Shown here in pieces: positions 42,859-53,131 of a DNA stretch of 64,000 nt. Source of the stretch: Desulfovermiculus sp041686195 (GTDB taxonomy: Bacteria > Desulfobacterota > Desulfovibrionia > Desulfovibrionales > Desulfothermaceae); NCBI GenBank assembly GCA_041686195.1, contig JAWLEI010000004.1:13778-77777 (forward strand), read 5' to 3'. The stretch's first letter is position 1, and each line of letters starts with the position of its first letter. The notes beneath the pieces are model-generated. The model made no database searches and had not been told where the DNA came from. It was given only the letters and a program-made list of their open reading frames with translations. The position numbers and the translations under genes were made by a program.

Positions 42859-44091
42859 ATGATCAGTTTCCTTCTGGCTTTTTTAGTTGTCTATACCGGT
42901 ATGCATGCCGTGGTATTCTTCCGGCTGCAGCCGCTGCTTCCTCAGACCTTGCCTTTGAGATGTCTTCTGGGAAGTTTTCTGCTTTTCATGATTTGTGCTC
43001 CCGTCCTGACACATCTGCTTGATGAGTCAGGTTATTATTTTGGAGCCTCGGTCCTGGCCTGGACGGGGTTTACCTGGATGGGCTTTGTGTTTACAGCCTT
43101 TAGCCTGGGAGTCTTTTTTTACTGCCTGGAGGGCATGTCTTTCATTGTTCAATCTCTTACTTCCTCCCCGGGCAGAACTCTTCTTGGACCACGTTCAAAG
43201 GCCTGGCTGCTGCTGGGGATTACGGCCGGGGCTTTGGGGATAGGATTTCTGCAGACCCAGGATATTCGCATCAACGAGATCCATATCCCTTCTCCTCAGT
43301 TATCCTCAAGCAAGGGCAGCATGACCCTGGTCCAGATCAGCGACCTCCATCTTGGATTGCTGGCTGGAGAAAAGAGAGTGCAGAAGATTTCTGCTCTCCT
43401 TGAAGACATCCAACCGGATATTCTGGTCTGTACCGGGGACCTCCTGGACAGCAATCCAAAGGGCCTTGCCGAGTTGGTGCCTCTGCTGCGGGCTTTTCCG
43501 GCCGCCTGGGGCAAGTTTGCCGTGACCGGGAACCATGAGCTGTATGTAGGTCTGGATGCGGCCAGAAATTATTTTCGCCGGGCAGGGTTTATTGTTCTAG
43601 ATGGCCGGATGTGGCACAGAAATGGGATTGCCCTGGCCGGGGTGAGCTATAGCCGGAATCAGGACTGCAACGCAGAGAGGAAAGTAGTGGAGGGATTCAA
43701 GGCAAAAGATTTCAATGTACTTTTAAAACACAGTCCCCGGGTTTGTCCTGATTCGGTCGGAGCTTTTGATCTGCAGCTCTCAGGCCATACGCACAAAGGA
43801 CAAATCTTTCCTTTCAGCCTGCTCGTCAAGGCAGTATATCCCTATCTGGCCGGAATGTATTCTCTGTCCAGAGATTCGGTAATCTATGTCAATCCCGGAA
43901 CAGGTACCTGGGGACCGCAGATGCGATTGTTAACCAGGCCGGAAATCACCGTCTTTTCTGTTCAAGCTGATCAACATCCCCATGCCAGGAACAGGAGTCG
44001 CAAAAGACCTCCCGACCGGGATGGAGTTCTGACTGTGCGTCCAGCCCACTCTCAAAAACACACCCTTCGCTCCTCAACTCAAACCTATTGA
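42859..44091 (+). CDS. Membrane-anchored metallophosphoesterase (YkuE-like)
   Basis: A 410-residue protein. The N-terminal third has several membrane helices (about 1-125). The calcineurin-like phosphoesterase domain then shows its motifs in order: QISDLHLG near 160, TGDLLDS near 196, TGNHELYVG near 224, KHSPRV near 294 and LSGHTHKGQI near 310. Family members hydrolyse UDP-sugar-lipid or other phosphoesters at the membrane. The domain normally ends near RPEITVFSVQ (about 370). The last 40 residues here run opposite the zinc ribbon gene and look unlike a folded domain, suggesting loss of an earlier stop. Confidence 0.88.
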   Translation: MISFLLAFLVVYTGMHAVVFFRLQPLLPQTLPLRCLLGSFLLFMICAPVLTHLLDESGYYFGASVLAWTGFTWMGFVFTAFSLGVFFYCLEGMSFIVQSLTSSPGRTLLGPRSKAWLLLGITAGALGIGFLQTQDIRINEIHIPSPQLSSSKGSMTLVQISDLHLGLLAGEKRVQKISALLEDIQPDILVCTGDLLDSNPKGLAELVPLLRAFPAAWGKFAVTGNHELYVGLDAARNYFRRAGFIVLDGRMWHRNGIALAGVSYSRNQDCNAERKVVEGFKAKDFNVLLKHSPRVCPDSVGAFDLQLSGHTHKGQIFPFSLLVKAVYPYLAGMYSLSRDSVIYVNPGTGTWGPQMRLLTRPEITVFSVQADQHPHARNRSRKRPPDRDGVLTVRPAHSQKHTLRSSTQTY

Positions 44092-44158
44092 CTTCATACT
44101 CATCTGCGGGATCACGGACGAAAAAAAACCGCGATCCACATAAGGGGCATTTGTCCAT
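43946..44158 (-). CDS. Small zinc ribbon protein
   Basis: A 70-residue protein with two CxxC knuckles, CPLCGS at residues 4-9 and CDSCSWHG near 56-63, typical of a zinc ribbon. Between them is an acidic segment (RDPADEYEVNRFEL). Function is unknown; such ribbons often bind nucleic acid or a protein partner. The ATG at 44158 matches the natural start of the ribbon. It lies antisense to the last 146 bp of the metallophosphoesterase gene. The cysteine pattern makes coding more likely than shadow, but this is not certain. Confidence 0.6.
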   Translation of the reverse strand: MDKCPLCGSRFFFVRDPADEYEVNRFELRSEGCVFESGLDAQSELHPGREVFCDSCSWHGDVDQLEQKRR

Positions 44159-44233
44159 GTATATCTTTTCCCTGTATATTATCATATTATCCAGGAATGC
44201 CCGCAAAAACATCATTCTTGCAGGCAATCCCAG

Positions 44234-44680
44234 CTACCCTAATTTTTGGCCAATAGCCTGACCATAGTCCTGGCAGGCCTTGGTGCCTTCCTCGGTGGCG
44301 ATCATCTTTTCAGTAATCAAGAAATGACCCATGTCGGTCATATTCATACCATACACATTTTCCATGGTATCGAAAATAATGGAGGCTGCATCCCCGGAAT
44401 GGGTGTAGGAACCAAAAGCACCACCTATCTTGCCCTCAAGGCCGGCATCTTTGGCCAGGAACAGAAACTGCTTCATGCCCTGAGTTATATCCCGGTGGTA
44501 GGTGGGGCACCCAAAGATATAGGCATCATAACCATGGAGATCTTGCGGTTTTTTGATTTCTGCCACCTTTTTCAGTTCCGCCTGGTGACCGGCCATGCGC
44601 AGACCTTCGGCAATATACTCGGCCATGGTCTTGGTATTTCCAGTCCGACTGACATAGGCGATGAGTGCCTTCATATTCAT
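44234..44680 (-). CDS. Flavodoxin
   Basis: A 148-residue flavodoxin. The FMN phosphate loop is YVSRTGNTKTMAEYIAEG near 9-26; the second loop is FGCPTYHRD near 58-66 and the third is GAFGSYTHSGD near 88-98. It is a soluble one- or two-electron carrier that can replace ferredoxin under low iron. GGAGAC precedes the ATG. A consensus promoter lies about 80 bp upstream on the same strand, so it is probably expressed by itself. Confidence 0.92.
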   Translation of the reverse strand: MNMKALIAYVSRTGNTKTMAEYIAEGLRMAGHQAELKKVAEIKKPQDLHGYDAYIFGCPTYHRDITQGMKQFLFLAKDAGLEGKIGGAFGSYTHSGDAASIIFDTMENVYGMNMTDMGHFLITEKMIATEEGTKACQDYGQAIGQKLG

Positions 44681-44761
44681 GTCTCCTTGCCTGTAAGGTT
44701 TCCCAGAGCAACGCCCTGGTATTTCGAGAGAGAATTCGATGCACAGTCAATTTATATTCTG

Positions 44762-44790
44762 AGTATCCAAAACAAATCTTGATATGTCAA
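44762..44790 (-). promoter_or_regulatory. Sigma70-type promoter of the flavodoxin gene
   Basis: On the minus strand, TTGACA (44785-44790) and GATACT (44762-44767) are separated by 17 bp, about 80 bp before the flavodoxin ATG. Confidence 0.65.
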
Positions 44791-44810
44791 TAATAATTAA
44801 TATCATCAAA

Positions 44811-44846
44811 ATATTGAGGCCCTGCCAGAACCAAGGGCCTCAATAT
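44811..44846 (-). terminator. Terminator hairpin after acetoacetyl-CoA synthetase
   Basis: Perfect 13-bp arms (44811-44823, 44834-44846) with a 10-nt loop lie 1 bp beyond the stop of the minus-strand gene and are followed by TTTTGATG. Confidence 0.8.
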
Positions 44847-44847
44847 G

Positions 44848-46234
<1,387 letters not shown>

Positions 46235-46508
46235 AGTTCCCTCCTCTGGAGAGTTAAAAGTCAATTTTGCCTCCGGCAAATCTGACATATTTTTTGCCCC
46301 AAAGAGGGCAAAAAAAGAAAAATTCGCCGGATTGATCATCAATGAAACATACCAAGAGAACCGCGATAGATTCAAAATTGAGTGGAAGATAACCTCTTCA
46401 TCCTGCCAGTCTGGAGCCTGGAGATCCCAGACGGCAAAGCCAACGGTTCATAAGTTATCTTCTTGTTTCATGCGAGCGCCTCTGGTTGCGCTGAAGCTGT
46501 TATCGGTC
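46235..46508. repeat. Repeat block between hydrolase and acetoacetyl-CoA synthetase genes
   Basis: No gene. 46266-46350 is the two-hairpin GCC module; about 46400-46442 is the CTGGAGCCTGG-type module also found at 15669-15713; and TCTTGTTTCATGCGAGCG lies near 46463-46480. The block sits in the middle of the otherwise tightly spaced minus-strand cluster. Confidence 0.65.
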
Positions 46509-47261
46509 TCAGAGCGTCTCCAAAAAATCCTTGATGGTCCGGTTGCAGGCTTCTGCTTGCTCCCACATAACCATATGTCCGGCCTGAGGGATGATCTCCA
46601 GTCTGGAGTCAGGCAGATGCTGGTGCAGGTATTGGGAGTATTTGACCGGAGTGAGCTGGTCCTGTGCACCGCAGAGGATCAAAGTCGGGGTCTTGATTTC
46701 GGAGATGCGCTGCATGCAGTCAAAGTGGTCACAGGCCACAAAGTCGTGGTATCGGACTTCCGGGCTGGTCAGGCTGAACTCCTTTTCCGCCTCCTGCCTG
46801 ATGGAATCCGGAGTCTGGGGGGCATAGGCATACTCGGCAAATGATGCCCCTTCTCTGGCCCGAACCAATACTTCCTCTGTCACCCGCAACCTGGCTCCGG
46901 TGCCAATCAGGATCATTGCCCGGAGCAGATCAGGGTTGGTCAGGGCCACTGTCTGGGTGATGGCTCCGCCCATGGAATGTCCGGCCAAAACACACTGCGC
47001 GCATCCCAGTTCATGAATAAAGTCAACAACCCATTGGGCGTAGGCTTGTATGCTGTTTTCCCCTGTGCCTCCGGATCGGGCATGACCGGGCAGATCCAGA
47101 GCCAGCTGGAAACAGCCGTTTATGTGCAGAGCCAGCTGGTTGGACCACAGATGCGAGGATCCCCCGGCTCCGTGGATAAAAAGAACAGGAAGTTCATCTG
47201 GACCGGCATGCGGCGATATTTGGTAAAAGAGAGTGCAATTTCCCAGTGTCACTTCAGGCAT
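46509..47261 (-). CDS. Alpha/beta hydrolase
   Basis: A 250-residue soluble hydrolase of the 3-oxoadipate enol-lactonase/haloperoxidase type. The oxyanion segment is FIHGAGGSSHLW near 29-40, the nucleophile Ser is in AGHSMGGAI near 94-102, the acidic residue is in LILCGAQDQLTP near 192-203, and the His is in IIPQAGHMVMWEQ near 220-232. It starts 14 bp after the 3-hydroxybutyrate dehydrogenase gene, so it probably acts on an ester, lactone or thioester intermediate of that pathway. The exact substrate is not evident. Confidence 0.88.
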   Translation of the reverse strand: MPEVTLGNCTLFYQISPHAGPDELPVLFIHGAGGSSHLWSNQLALHINGCFQLALDLPGHARSGGTGENSIQAYAQWVVDFIHELGCAQCVLAGHSMGGAITQTVALTNPDLLRAMILIGTGARLRVTEEVLVRAREGASFAEYAYAPQTPDSIRQEAEKEFSLTSPEVRYHDFVACDHFDCMQRISEIKTPTLILCGAQDQLTPVKYSQYLHQHLPDSRLEIIPQAGHMVMWEQAEACNRTIKDFLETL

Positions 47262-47275
47262 GGCATTCTCCTGTT

Positions 47276-48115
47276 TTAGTATGTAAGGACCATTCCTCCA
47301 TCAAAGAGCAAATCTCCGCCCACCAGATAGCGGGAGTGTTTGGAAATCCCGAAGAGGAAGATATTGGCGACTTCTACAGGAGACATCATTTCCTTGACCC
47401 GGGAGTGGCCCATCATCACCTCCCGGACCACTTCCTCCTGGCTGATTCCCCGCTGTTCGGCCTGGTAGGGGATCTGGTTCAGGGCCAGAGGGGTTCGCAC
47501 ATACCCGGTGCTCACAGTAAAAGACCTGATCCTGCCCTCTCCCTCGGCAGATATGGATTGACTCAAAGCCCGGAGCCCGAATTTGGTGATATTGTATACA
47601 GCCTTGTTTTTGGTGGTGATATGGGAATGAATAGAGGCCATATGACCAATGACTCCACACCCGTCCCCAGATGCCTGCATATAGGGAATGACCAGCTTGG
47701 AGAGATAAAACGGGGCTCTGAGCATGAGCCGCTGCATCTGGTCGTATTTTTGCATTGGAAAGTCCTGCACGCTGTCCACGTGCTGGATTCCGGCGATATT
47801 GAACAGGTATTTGATCTGGCCAAGATCTGCGGCTGTCTGGACTGCATGTTCAATATCACCATCCTGACCGAGGTCGGTGGGCAAAAAATGGATGTCTGAG
47901 CCCAGATCACGGGCCATGGACTGGGTCCGGCCGGCCTGATCTTCGTTTATGTCCAGTCCAAGAACAGTCAGTCCATTTACTGCACAAACAAGGGCTACAG
48001 CCCGTCCTATTCCGGTTCCAACTCCGCTGACCAGGCAGACGTGTCCGGGATGAAAATCATCATCAGCCAGGGTGAGGATATCATCGAGGACAATGATCGG
48101 TTCGTTAATGTCCAT
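47276..48115 (-). CDS. 3-hydroxybutyrate dehydrogenase-like SDR
   Basis: A 279-residue short-chain dehydrogenase. The NAD-binding motif is SGVGTGIGRA near 31-40. The segment NIAGIQHVDSVQDFP near 108-122 is like D-3-hydroxybutyrate dehydrogenases, as are GYVRTPLALNQIP near 202 and the catalytic YNITK near 175. It would interconvert 3-hydroxybutyrate and acetoacetate, or oxidise a related beta-hydroxy acid. The ATG at 48115 is chosen because GGAGGAGCAT precedes it. It follows the BKACE gene by 35 bp and precedes the hydrolase by 14 bp. Confidence 0.85.
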   Translation of the reverse strand: MDINEPIIVLDDILTLADDDFHPGHVCLVSGVGTGIGRAVALVCAVNGLTVLGLDINEDQAGRTQSMARDLGSDIHFLPTDLGQDGDIEHAVQTAADLGQIKYLFNIAGIQHVDSVQDFPMQKYDQMQRLMLRAPFYLSKLVIPYMQASGDGCGVIGHMASIHSHITTKNKAVYNITKFGLRALSQSISAEGEGRIRSFTVSTGYVRTPLALNQIPYQAEQRGISQEEVVREVMMGHSRVKEMMSPVEVANIFLFGISKHSRYLVGGDLLFDGGMVLTY

Positions 48116-48150
48116 ATGCTCCTCCACGGATATGGGAGGGAGCAGGCCTT

Positions 48151-48975
48151 CTAGTCCTTAAGGCCCAGCATCTCCCGTGCTTCCTGGGGTGTTGCCACTT
48201 CATGCCCATAGGCCTGCACGATGCCCCGGACCTGAGTGACCAGCTCGGCATTGGAGGCGGCCAGGACCCCCCGTCGCAGGTAGAGGTTGTCTTCCATGCC
48301 CACCCGGATATGCCCGCCGGTGATCATGGACAGAGTGGTCATGGGCAGGGAGCCGCGCCCAATGCCTATGGTGGACCAGGTAGCATTCTCCGGGATATGG
48401 TCCAGAAAATGGAGGTAGGCCTTGGGGGTGGCCGGGGCTCCCCAAGGGGTGCCCAGGACAAACTGGAAGTGCAGGGGATCCTGGAGGAATCCGTCCCGGC
48501 GCAGATGGAGGCAGGTCATGATCATGCCCAGATCAAAGACTTCCAGTTCCGGTTTGACCCCATAGTCTTTCATTCGCCTGGCCGCTTCCTGTAAAAAATC
48601 CGGGGGATTTGCAAACACTCCGCTGCCCAGATTGATTGAACCGGCATCAAAAGAGGCCAGCTCCGGACAAAGCTCCAGGGGCGCCAAGCGCTCATCAATG
48701 GGCAGATTGCGTCCCGGAATGCCGCTGGTGGTCAGGCAGAGAACAACATCGCTTTTTTCCCGCAGCGGTTCAACCACCCGTTTGTATTGATCAAGATCCT
48801 GGGTGCCCTGTCCAGTCTCTGGATCCCGAACATGGATATGGACGATAGCCGCTCCGGCCTGCCAGGCCTCTATGGCCGAGTGCGTGATCTCCTCGGCAGT
48901 GATCGGGATATAGGGGGCCTTGTCCCGCATGATGCGGCTGCCGGTGAGAGCAGCAGTGATGATGATCTTGGACAT
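48151..48975 (-). CDS. Beta-keto acid cleavage enzyme (BKACE, DUF849)
   Basis: A 274-residue enzyme of the family first described as 3-keto-5-aminohexanoate cleavage enzyme (Kce). The metal-binding HIHVRD is near 45-50, with SGIPGRN near 83 and ELEVFDLGM near 140-148; the loop PWGAPATPKA follows near 172. BKACE enzymes condense a beta-keto acid with acetyl-CoA, giving acetoacetate and a new acyl-CoA. The ATG at 48975 (MSKIIITAALTG) follows a CAAGGAATGAAG site. The neighbours fit this chemistry: an aminotransferase that can make a keto acid, and enzymes that use acetoacetate. Confidence 0.9.
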   Translation of the reverse strand: MSKIIITAALTGSRIMRDKAPYIPITAEEITHSAIEAWQAGAAIVHIHVRDPETGQGTQDLDQYKRVVEPLREKSDVVLCLTTSGIPGRNLPIDERLAPLELCPELASFDAGSINLGSGVFANPPDFLQEAARRMKDYGVKPELEVFDLGMIMTCLHLRRDGFLQDPLHFQFVLGTPWGAPATPKAYLHFLDHIPENATWSTIGIGRGSLPMTTLSMITGGHIRVGMEDNLYLRRGVLAASNAELVTQVRGIVQAYGHEVATPQEAREMLGLKD

Positions 48976-49087
48976 GGCTTCATTCCTTGAATGGTTAATG
49001 AATTTGTTTACTTGAGCTGTTATCAGCTCAGAGTCCTTGTGTCCAGCCTGGCCAGGTGCAAAGCGCGGACACATTAGGCCTTGAAAG

Positions 49088-50449
49088 TTACATGATACCT
49101 TCCCGGGTCAATTCAGTACTGACCTCGGAAATGGTTTGATCCAGAATGGCAACCAAATCTCCAATCTGCTCTGTGCTGATGATAAAGGGCGGGGCCAGAA
49201 GGATGTGATCACCATTTACCCCGTCTGCGCCACCGGATCCGGGATAGACAATGAGACCGTTTTCAAAGGCCCGATTCGTGATCCGGTTCGTGATGTTATG
49301 ATGGGGAGGAAATGGCGATTTGGTCTCTCGGTTCTGAACAAATTCCACCCCGGCAAAGAGGCCCAGACCACGAATATCACCAACTATAGGGTGCTTATAC
49401 AGGTCCTGCAGGTTCTCCAGCAGGACTTTTCCCATCTCCGCCGAACGCTTAACGAGGTTGTTCTCCTCGATGGTGTCCAGCACGGCCAGGGCGACAGCAC
49501 AGGATAAAGGGTTCTGGCTGTAGGTGTGGCCGTGGACAAAATTGCCGTTGCCTTCCCGGATGGCCTTGTGGACGGGCTCGGAGGCCATGGTGCAGAAAAG
49601 CGGGCTGTACCCGCTGGCCAGGCCCTTGGCGCAGACCAGAAGATCCGGGGTGATCGACCAGTGGTCCACCCCGAAATTTCGGCCGGTGCGTCCAACTCCG
49701 GTCATTACCTCATCGACGATGAGCAGGACGTCATACTGGTCGCATATCTCCCGGATACGCTGGAAGTAGCCGTCTTTTGGAACCAGGGCTCCGGCTGTGG
49801 CCCCGACCACAGGCTCAGCGATAAAGGCGGATACTGAGTCCGGTCCTTCATACAAAATAGCCTTTTCCAGTTCTTCGGCGCACTCCAGGGAGCAGCTTTC
49901 CGGTTTTCGGCCCAAAGGGCATCGGTAGCAGTAGGCCGGGACAATATGCGGCGTGTGTTGAATAAGGGGCTGGTAGTACTTGCGCCGGCCGGTGTGTCCG
50001 CTCAAGGCCAGGGCGCCCAGAGTATTGCCGTGATAGCTGGACCACCTGGAAATAACCTTGTATTTGGAGGGAACTCCCCGGTCCACCTGGTACTGCCGGG
50101 CCATCTTCACCGCGGTCTCAATGGCTTCAGATCCTCCGGAAAGAAAGTAGACCCACTTCAGTCCGTCAGGGGCCATATCCACCAGTCTGGCTGCCAGATC
50201 CATGGCTGCTCTGGTAGTGAACTGAGACCCATGGGTAAAGGCTACCCTGTCAGCCTGGTCCAGCATGGCCTTTTTGACCTTTTCCGAGCCGTGGCCGATG
50301 GAGACCACCACTGCACCGCTGCATCCATCAATATAGCGCTTGCCTTGGGTGTCTATGATATAAATGCCTTGCCCGTAGTCAGCTTCCGGGTAGTACTTGG
50401 TGGGATTGCGGTAAAAGACATGATCGTGGGGACGGTGTTGGGTGAACAT
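49088..50449 (-). CDS. Class III (omega) aminotransferase
   Basis: A 453-residue PLP enzyme of the class III aminotransferase family that acts on omega- or beta-amino groups. GSEAIETAVKMAR near 107-119 binds the cofactor phosphate, VDEVMTGVGRTG near 238-249 holds the acidic residue contacting the pyridine ring, and the Schiff-base lysine is in VCAKGLASGYSPL near 266-278. A cysteine-rich insertion (YCYRCPLGRKPESCSLECA, about 172-190) may bind a metal or be structural. It lies 112 bp upstream of the BKACE gene in the cluster and probably makes the keto acid that BKACE cleaves, or its precursor. Confidence 0.9.
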   Translation of the reverse strand: MFTQHRPHDHVFYRNPTKYYPEADYGQGIYIIDTQGKRYIDGCSGAVVVSIGHGSEKVKKAMLDQADRVAFTHGSQFTTRAAMDLAARLVDMAPDGLKWVYFLSGGSEAIETAVKMARQYQVDRGVPSKYKVISRWSSYHGNTLGALALSGHTGRRKYYQPLIQHTPHIVPAYCYRCPLGRKPESCSLECAEELEKAILYEGPDSVSAFIAEPVVGATAGALVPKDGYFQRIREICDQYDVLLIVDEVMTGVGRTGRNFGVDHWSITPDLLVCAKGLASGYSPLFCTMASEPVHKAIREGNGNFVHGHTYSQNPLSCAVALAVLDTIEENNLVKRSAEMGKVLLENLQDLYKHPIVGDIRGLGLFAGVEFVQNRETKSPFPPHHNITNRITNRAFENGLIVYPGSGGADGVNGDHILLAPPFIISTEQIGDLVAILDQTISEVSTELTREGIM

Positions 50450-50561
50450 AGCCTTCCTCGTGCTTTAGGTTCGTTGACTGAAGAGGTGCATGGATGAACT
50501 GATCAAAGCCATTCTGGCTACATCTGCGTGCAGGTTGCCGGGGAAGTTCCGGCCCCCCGGC

Positions 50562-52568
50562 CTAACCGCCCTGAGCCGTCTCCAGCCCGGAGCTCTGCCT
50601 TCTCCTGCGCAGGACCTGAGAGGCCAGGACCAGAACAAATAATGGGATACCGATGCTGTCTGTGAGCAGTCCGGGTTTGATCATGAGCAGAGCCACGAAC
50701 AATAAGATGACTGTTTCATACCATTTTGAGATCACAAGCATGCAGGCCTGCACTCCGGCGGCCAGGCAATAAATACCCAGAAAGGCCGTAAGGCAGGCCA
50801 GGCCGATCTTGGCCGGATGTCCGATGAGCAAAAGTTCCGGGGCATAGACGAACATATAAGGGATGATGAATCCGGCGATTCCCAGTTGGAAGGCCCGAAT
50901 ACCTGTCTTCATAGGGTCGGATCCGGCTACTCCGGATCCGGCATAGGCGGCTAAGGCCACTGGAGGAGTGATGTCCGCCCGGGTCCCGAAATAGAGGACA
51001 AAGAGGTGAGCGGCAATAGGAACCACTCCCATTTGGGATAAGGCCGGAGCCACCAGGGAAGAAATAATGACATACTGAGCAGTCGTGGGCACGCCCATGC
51101 CCAGGAAGATGCAGGCCAGCATGGTAAAAGGAAGAGCCAGGGCTAGATAGCCCATGGAGGCATCCACAACCAGGGAGGAAAATCGGATACCCAGTCCGGA
51201 CATAGTGATGGAACCGATGATGATTCCTGCTGCGGCGCAGGCAGCGGCGACTTCGGCCGAGCCCAACGCCCCTTCCTTGAGCCCGGCCAGGATAGACAGA
51301 CCGAACTCCTTCACCGATTCTTTGCGCACCAGGCACATAATCAGAGAAGAGACCACAGTAGCCATGATAGCCCAGAAGACTGCCCGTTCCGGGGAGAAGT
51401 TGCGCATCAAAAAGTAGACCAAAAGGACGATGGAAAAGATATGATGCCAGCCCTGGGCCAGGGCTCCGCGCAAGGTTGGAAGTTCGGAACGGGGTATGCC
51501 GGCCAGGCCAAGGGCCGTGGCCCGGAAATGGACCTGCAAAAAGGTGGCGGCAAAGGCCAGAAAAGCAGGGATCAGGGCGGCGATGCACACCTTGTAGTAG
51601 GGAATGGACAAGAACTCGGCCATGATAAAGGCGGCAGCGCCCATAATCGGAGGCATGATCTGGCCCATGGTCGAGGAGCACGCCTCCACACCGGCTGCAA
51701 ACTCTCCGGAGTATCCGGTTCTTTTCATCAAGGGAATGGTAAAAGAGCCGGTAGTTACGGTATTGGCTACTGAACTCCCAGAGATCATGCCGAAGAAGGT
51801 GCTGGAGGCCACAGCTGCTTTGGCCGGTCCGCCCCGGGCCCAGCCGGTGAGGGCAAAGGCGATGTCGGTAAAGAACTGCCCGGCCCCGGTTTTACGCAGC
51901 AACGCTCCGTACAGAATGAACAAGAGAATGAAGTTGGCTGAAACCCCGATGGGCACTCCAAAAATCCCATCTGTGGACAGGGACAGGTAGGTGGACAGGC
52001 GGTCGATACCATAGGCCTTATGAGCCAAAATGTCCGGCAGATACGGACCGAAAAGGACATAGCAGATAAAGACTATGGCTATGGAGGTAACAGCCATGCC
52101 GGTGGTCCGTCTGGCCGCTTCCAGGACCAGGAGGACCAGGGCCGAGGCCAGAACGACGTCCTTGACAGGGTAAATCCCGGCTCGGCGCATGATTTCTGTG
52201 GAGTTGAAAAAGATCCACAGGCAGATGAAACAGGAGATGAGCATGAACAGCCAGTCAAAGATTGACAGCCTGGCCTTGGGAGAGATCTTTTTGGAAAACG
52301 GATAGCGGGCAAAGATGATAATGGACATGAAAAACCAGTGCAGAGCCCGGTGATCCAGGGCAAAAAAGGGATGAAAATAGGCGTAGTAGAGATGGTAGAG
52401 GGAGGCTGCGACAGCTACCGCGGTCAGCAGCACTCCCTGAAGCCCGGTAAAGTTTCTCGATTTTTCAAAGGTTGAGAGCACCTGATGGACCTGGGAGGAA
52501 GAATCCTGGCTGGAGGCCTGAGTCTTGGATTCAGGATGAACGGGTGATGCTTTGTGCTCTTCACTCAT
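50562..52568 (-). CDS. TRAP transporter fused permease (4TM-12TM)
   Basis: A 668-residue membrane protein combining the small (DctQ-like, 4 helices, about 55-200) and large (DctM-like, about 12 helices) TRAP subunits in one chain, as usual for TAXI-TRAP systems. Signature segments include FFGMISGSSVANTVTTG near 258-274 and MGVPTTAQYVIISSLVAPAL near 490. It imports an organic acid-type substrate with sodium or proton gradients, fed by the TAXI binding protein. The start overlaps the DUF1850 gene by 8 bp. It precedes the aminotransferase by 112 bp, so the imported compound is probably the substrate of the cluster. Confidence 0.93.
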   Translation of the reverse strand: MSEEHKASPVHPESKTQASSQDSSSQVHQVLSTFEKSRNFTGLQGVLLTAVAVAASLYHLYYAYFHPFFALDHRALHWFFMSIIIFARYPFSKKISPKARLSIFDWLFMLISCFICLWIFFNSTEIMRRAGIYPVKDVVLASALVLLVLEAARRTTGMAVTSIAIVFICYVLFGPYLPDILAHKAYGIDRLSTYLSLSTDGIFGVPIGVSANFILLFILYGALLRKTGAGQFFTDIAFALTGWARGGPAKAAVASSTFFGMISGSSVANTVTTGSFTIPLMKRTGYSGEFAAGVEACSSTMGQIMPPIMGAAAFIMAEFLSIPYYKVCIAALIPAFLAFAATFLQVHFRATALGLAGIPRSELPTLRGALAQGWHHIFSIVLLVYFLMRNFSPERAVFWAIMATVVSSLIMCLVRKESVKEFGLSILAGLKEGALGSAEVAAACAAAGIIIGSITMSGLGIRFSSLVVDASMGYLALALPFTMLACIFLGMGVPTTAQYVIISSLVAPALSQMGVVPIAAHLFVLYFGTRADITPPVALAAYAGSGVAGSDPMKTGIRAFQLGIAGFIIPYMFVYAPELLLIGHPAKIGLACLTAFLGIYCLAAGVQACMLVISKWYETVILLFVALLMIKPGLLTDSIGIPLFVLVLASQVLRRRRQSSGLETAQGG

Positions 52569-53064
52569 GACATGGCTCTCCTTTGGGTCGCACTCTGATC
52601 CACAGGCTGGTCCCGCCAGGGGCGATATCCTGCAAGGGGGTCATTTGGTCCTCAATATGCAGACTGTGCCCGGCCACCCTGCCCACCCGGAGATAAAAGG
52701 GATCCATATGCCTGTGCATGTGTGTCCGGGTCCAGGTCTTTGAAAGATCGATGTTTTCCCGGGGATGAAAGGCCAGCCCTGCTCCGTACCAGGCGAATTT
52801 TTCTTCCACAAGAACTATCTGTCCCTGGGAGGTAACCTGAAAGCGGTCCACAATCGGGGTATGATCTGAAGAATGTGTATAGTGCAGGCTGAATTCATCC
52901 CCTGGGTCAACGGGATAAGAACACAAAACGTTTTTTTGAGTTCGATGCACAAGTTCCAGTTGATAGGCGTGATCAGCGGCAAATGCCGGGCTTGGCTGCA
53001 CCCCGAACCAGATGGCAATGCAGGCCAAAATGAGTGCGAGATATCGGAACATGGCTTGACACAT
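52561..53064 (-). CDS. DUF1850 protein of the TRAP system
   Basis: A 167-residue exported protein with a hydrophobic signal segment (about residues 5-28, ending in FAAD). The body matches DUF1850: EFSLHYTHSSDHTPIVDRF near 60-78 and KFAWYGAGLAFHP near 92-104. These small proteins commonly sit between the TAXI binding protein and the fused permease; their role is unknown. The ATG at 53064 is chosen for its signal peptide and an AAGGA 10 bp upstream, but a second ATG at 53052 is possible. It overlaps the permease start by 8 bp. Confidence 0.82.
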   Translation of the reverse strand: MCQAMFRYLALILACIAIWFGVQPSPAFAADHAYQLELVHRTQKNVLCSYPVDPGDEFSLHYTHSSDHTPIVDRFQVTSQGQIVLVEEKFAWYGAGLAFHPRENIDLSKTWTRTHMHRHMDPFYLRVGRVAGHSLHIEDQMTPLQDIAPGGTSLWIRVRPKGEPCHE

Positions 53065-53131
53065 AGGACATACATCCTTGGAGCGGACCGGATGGCCTTT
53101 CGGCCATCCGGCCACTGAGCTGTGCTTTGAC

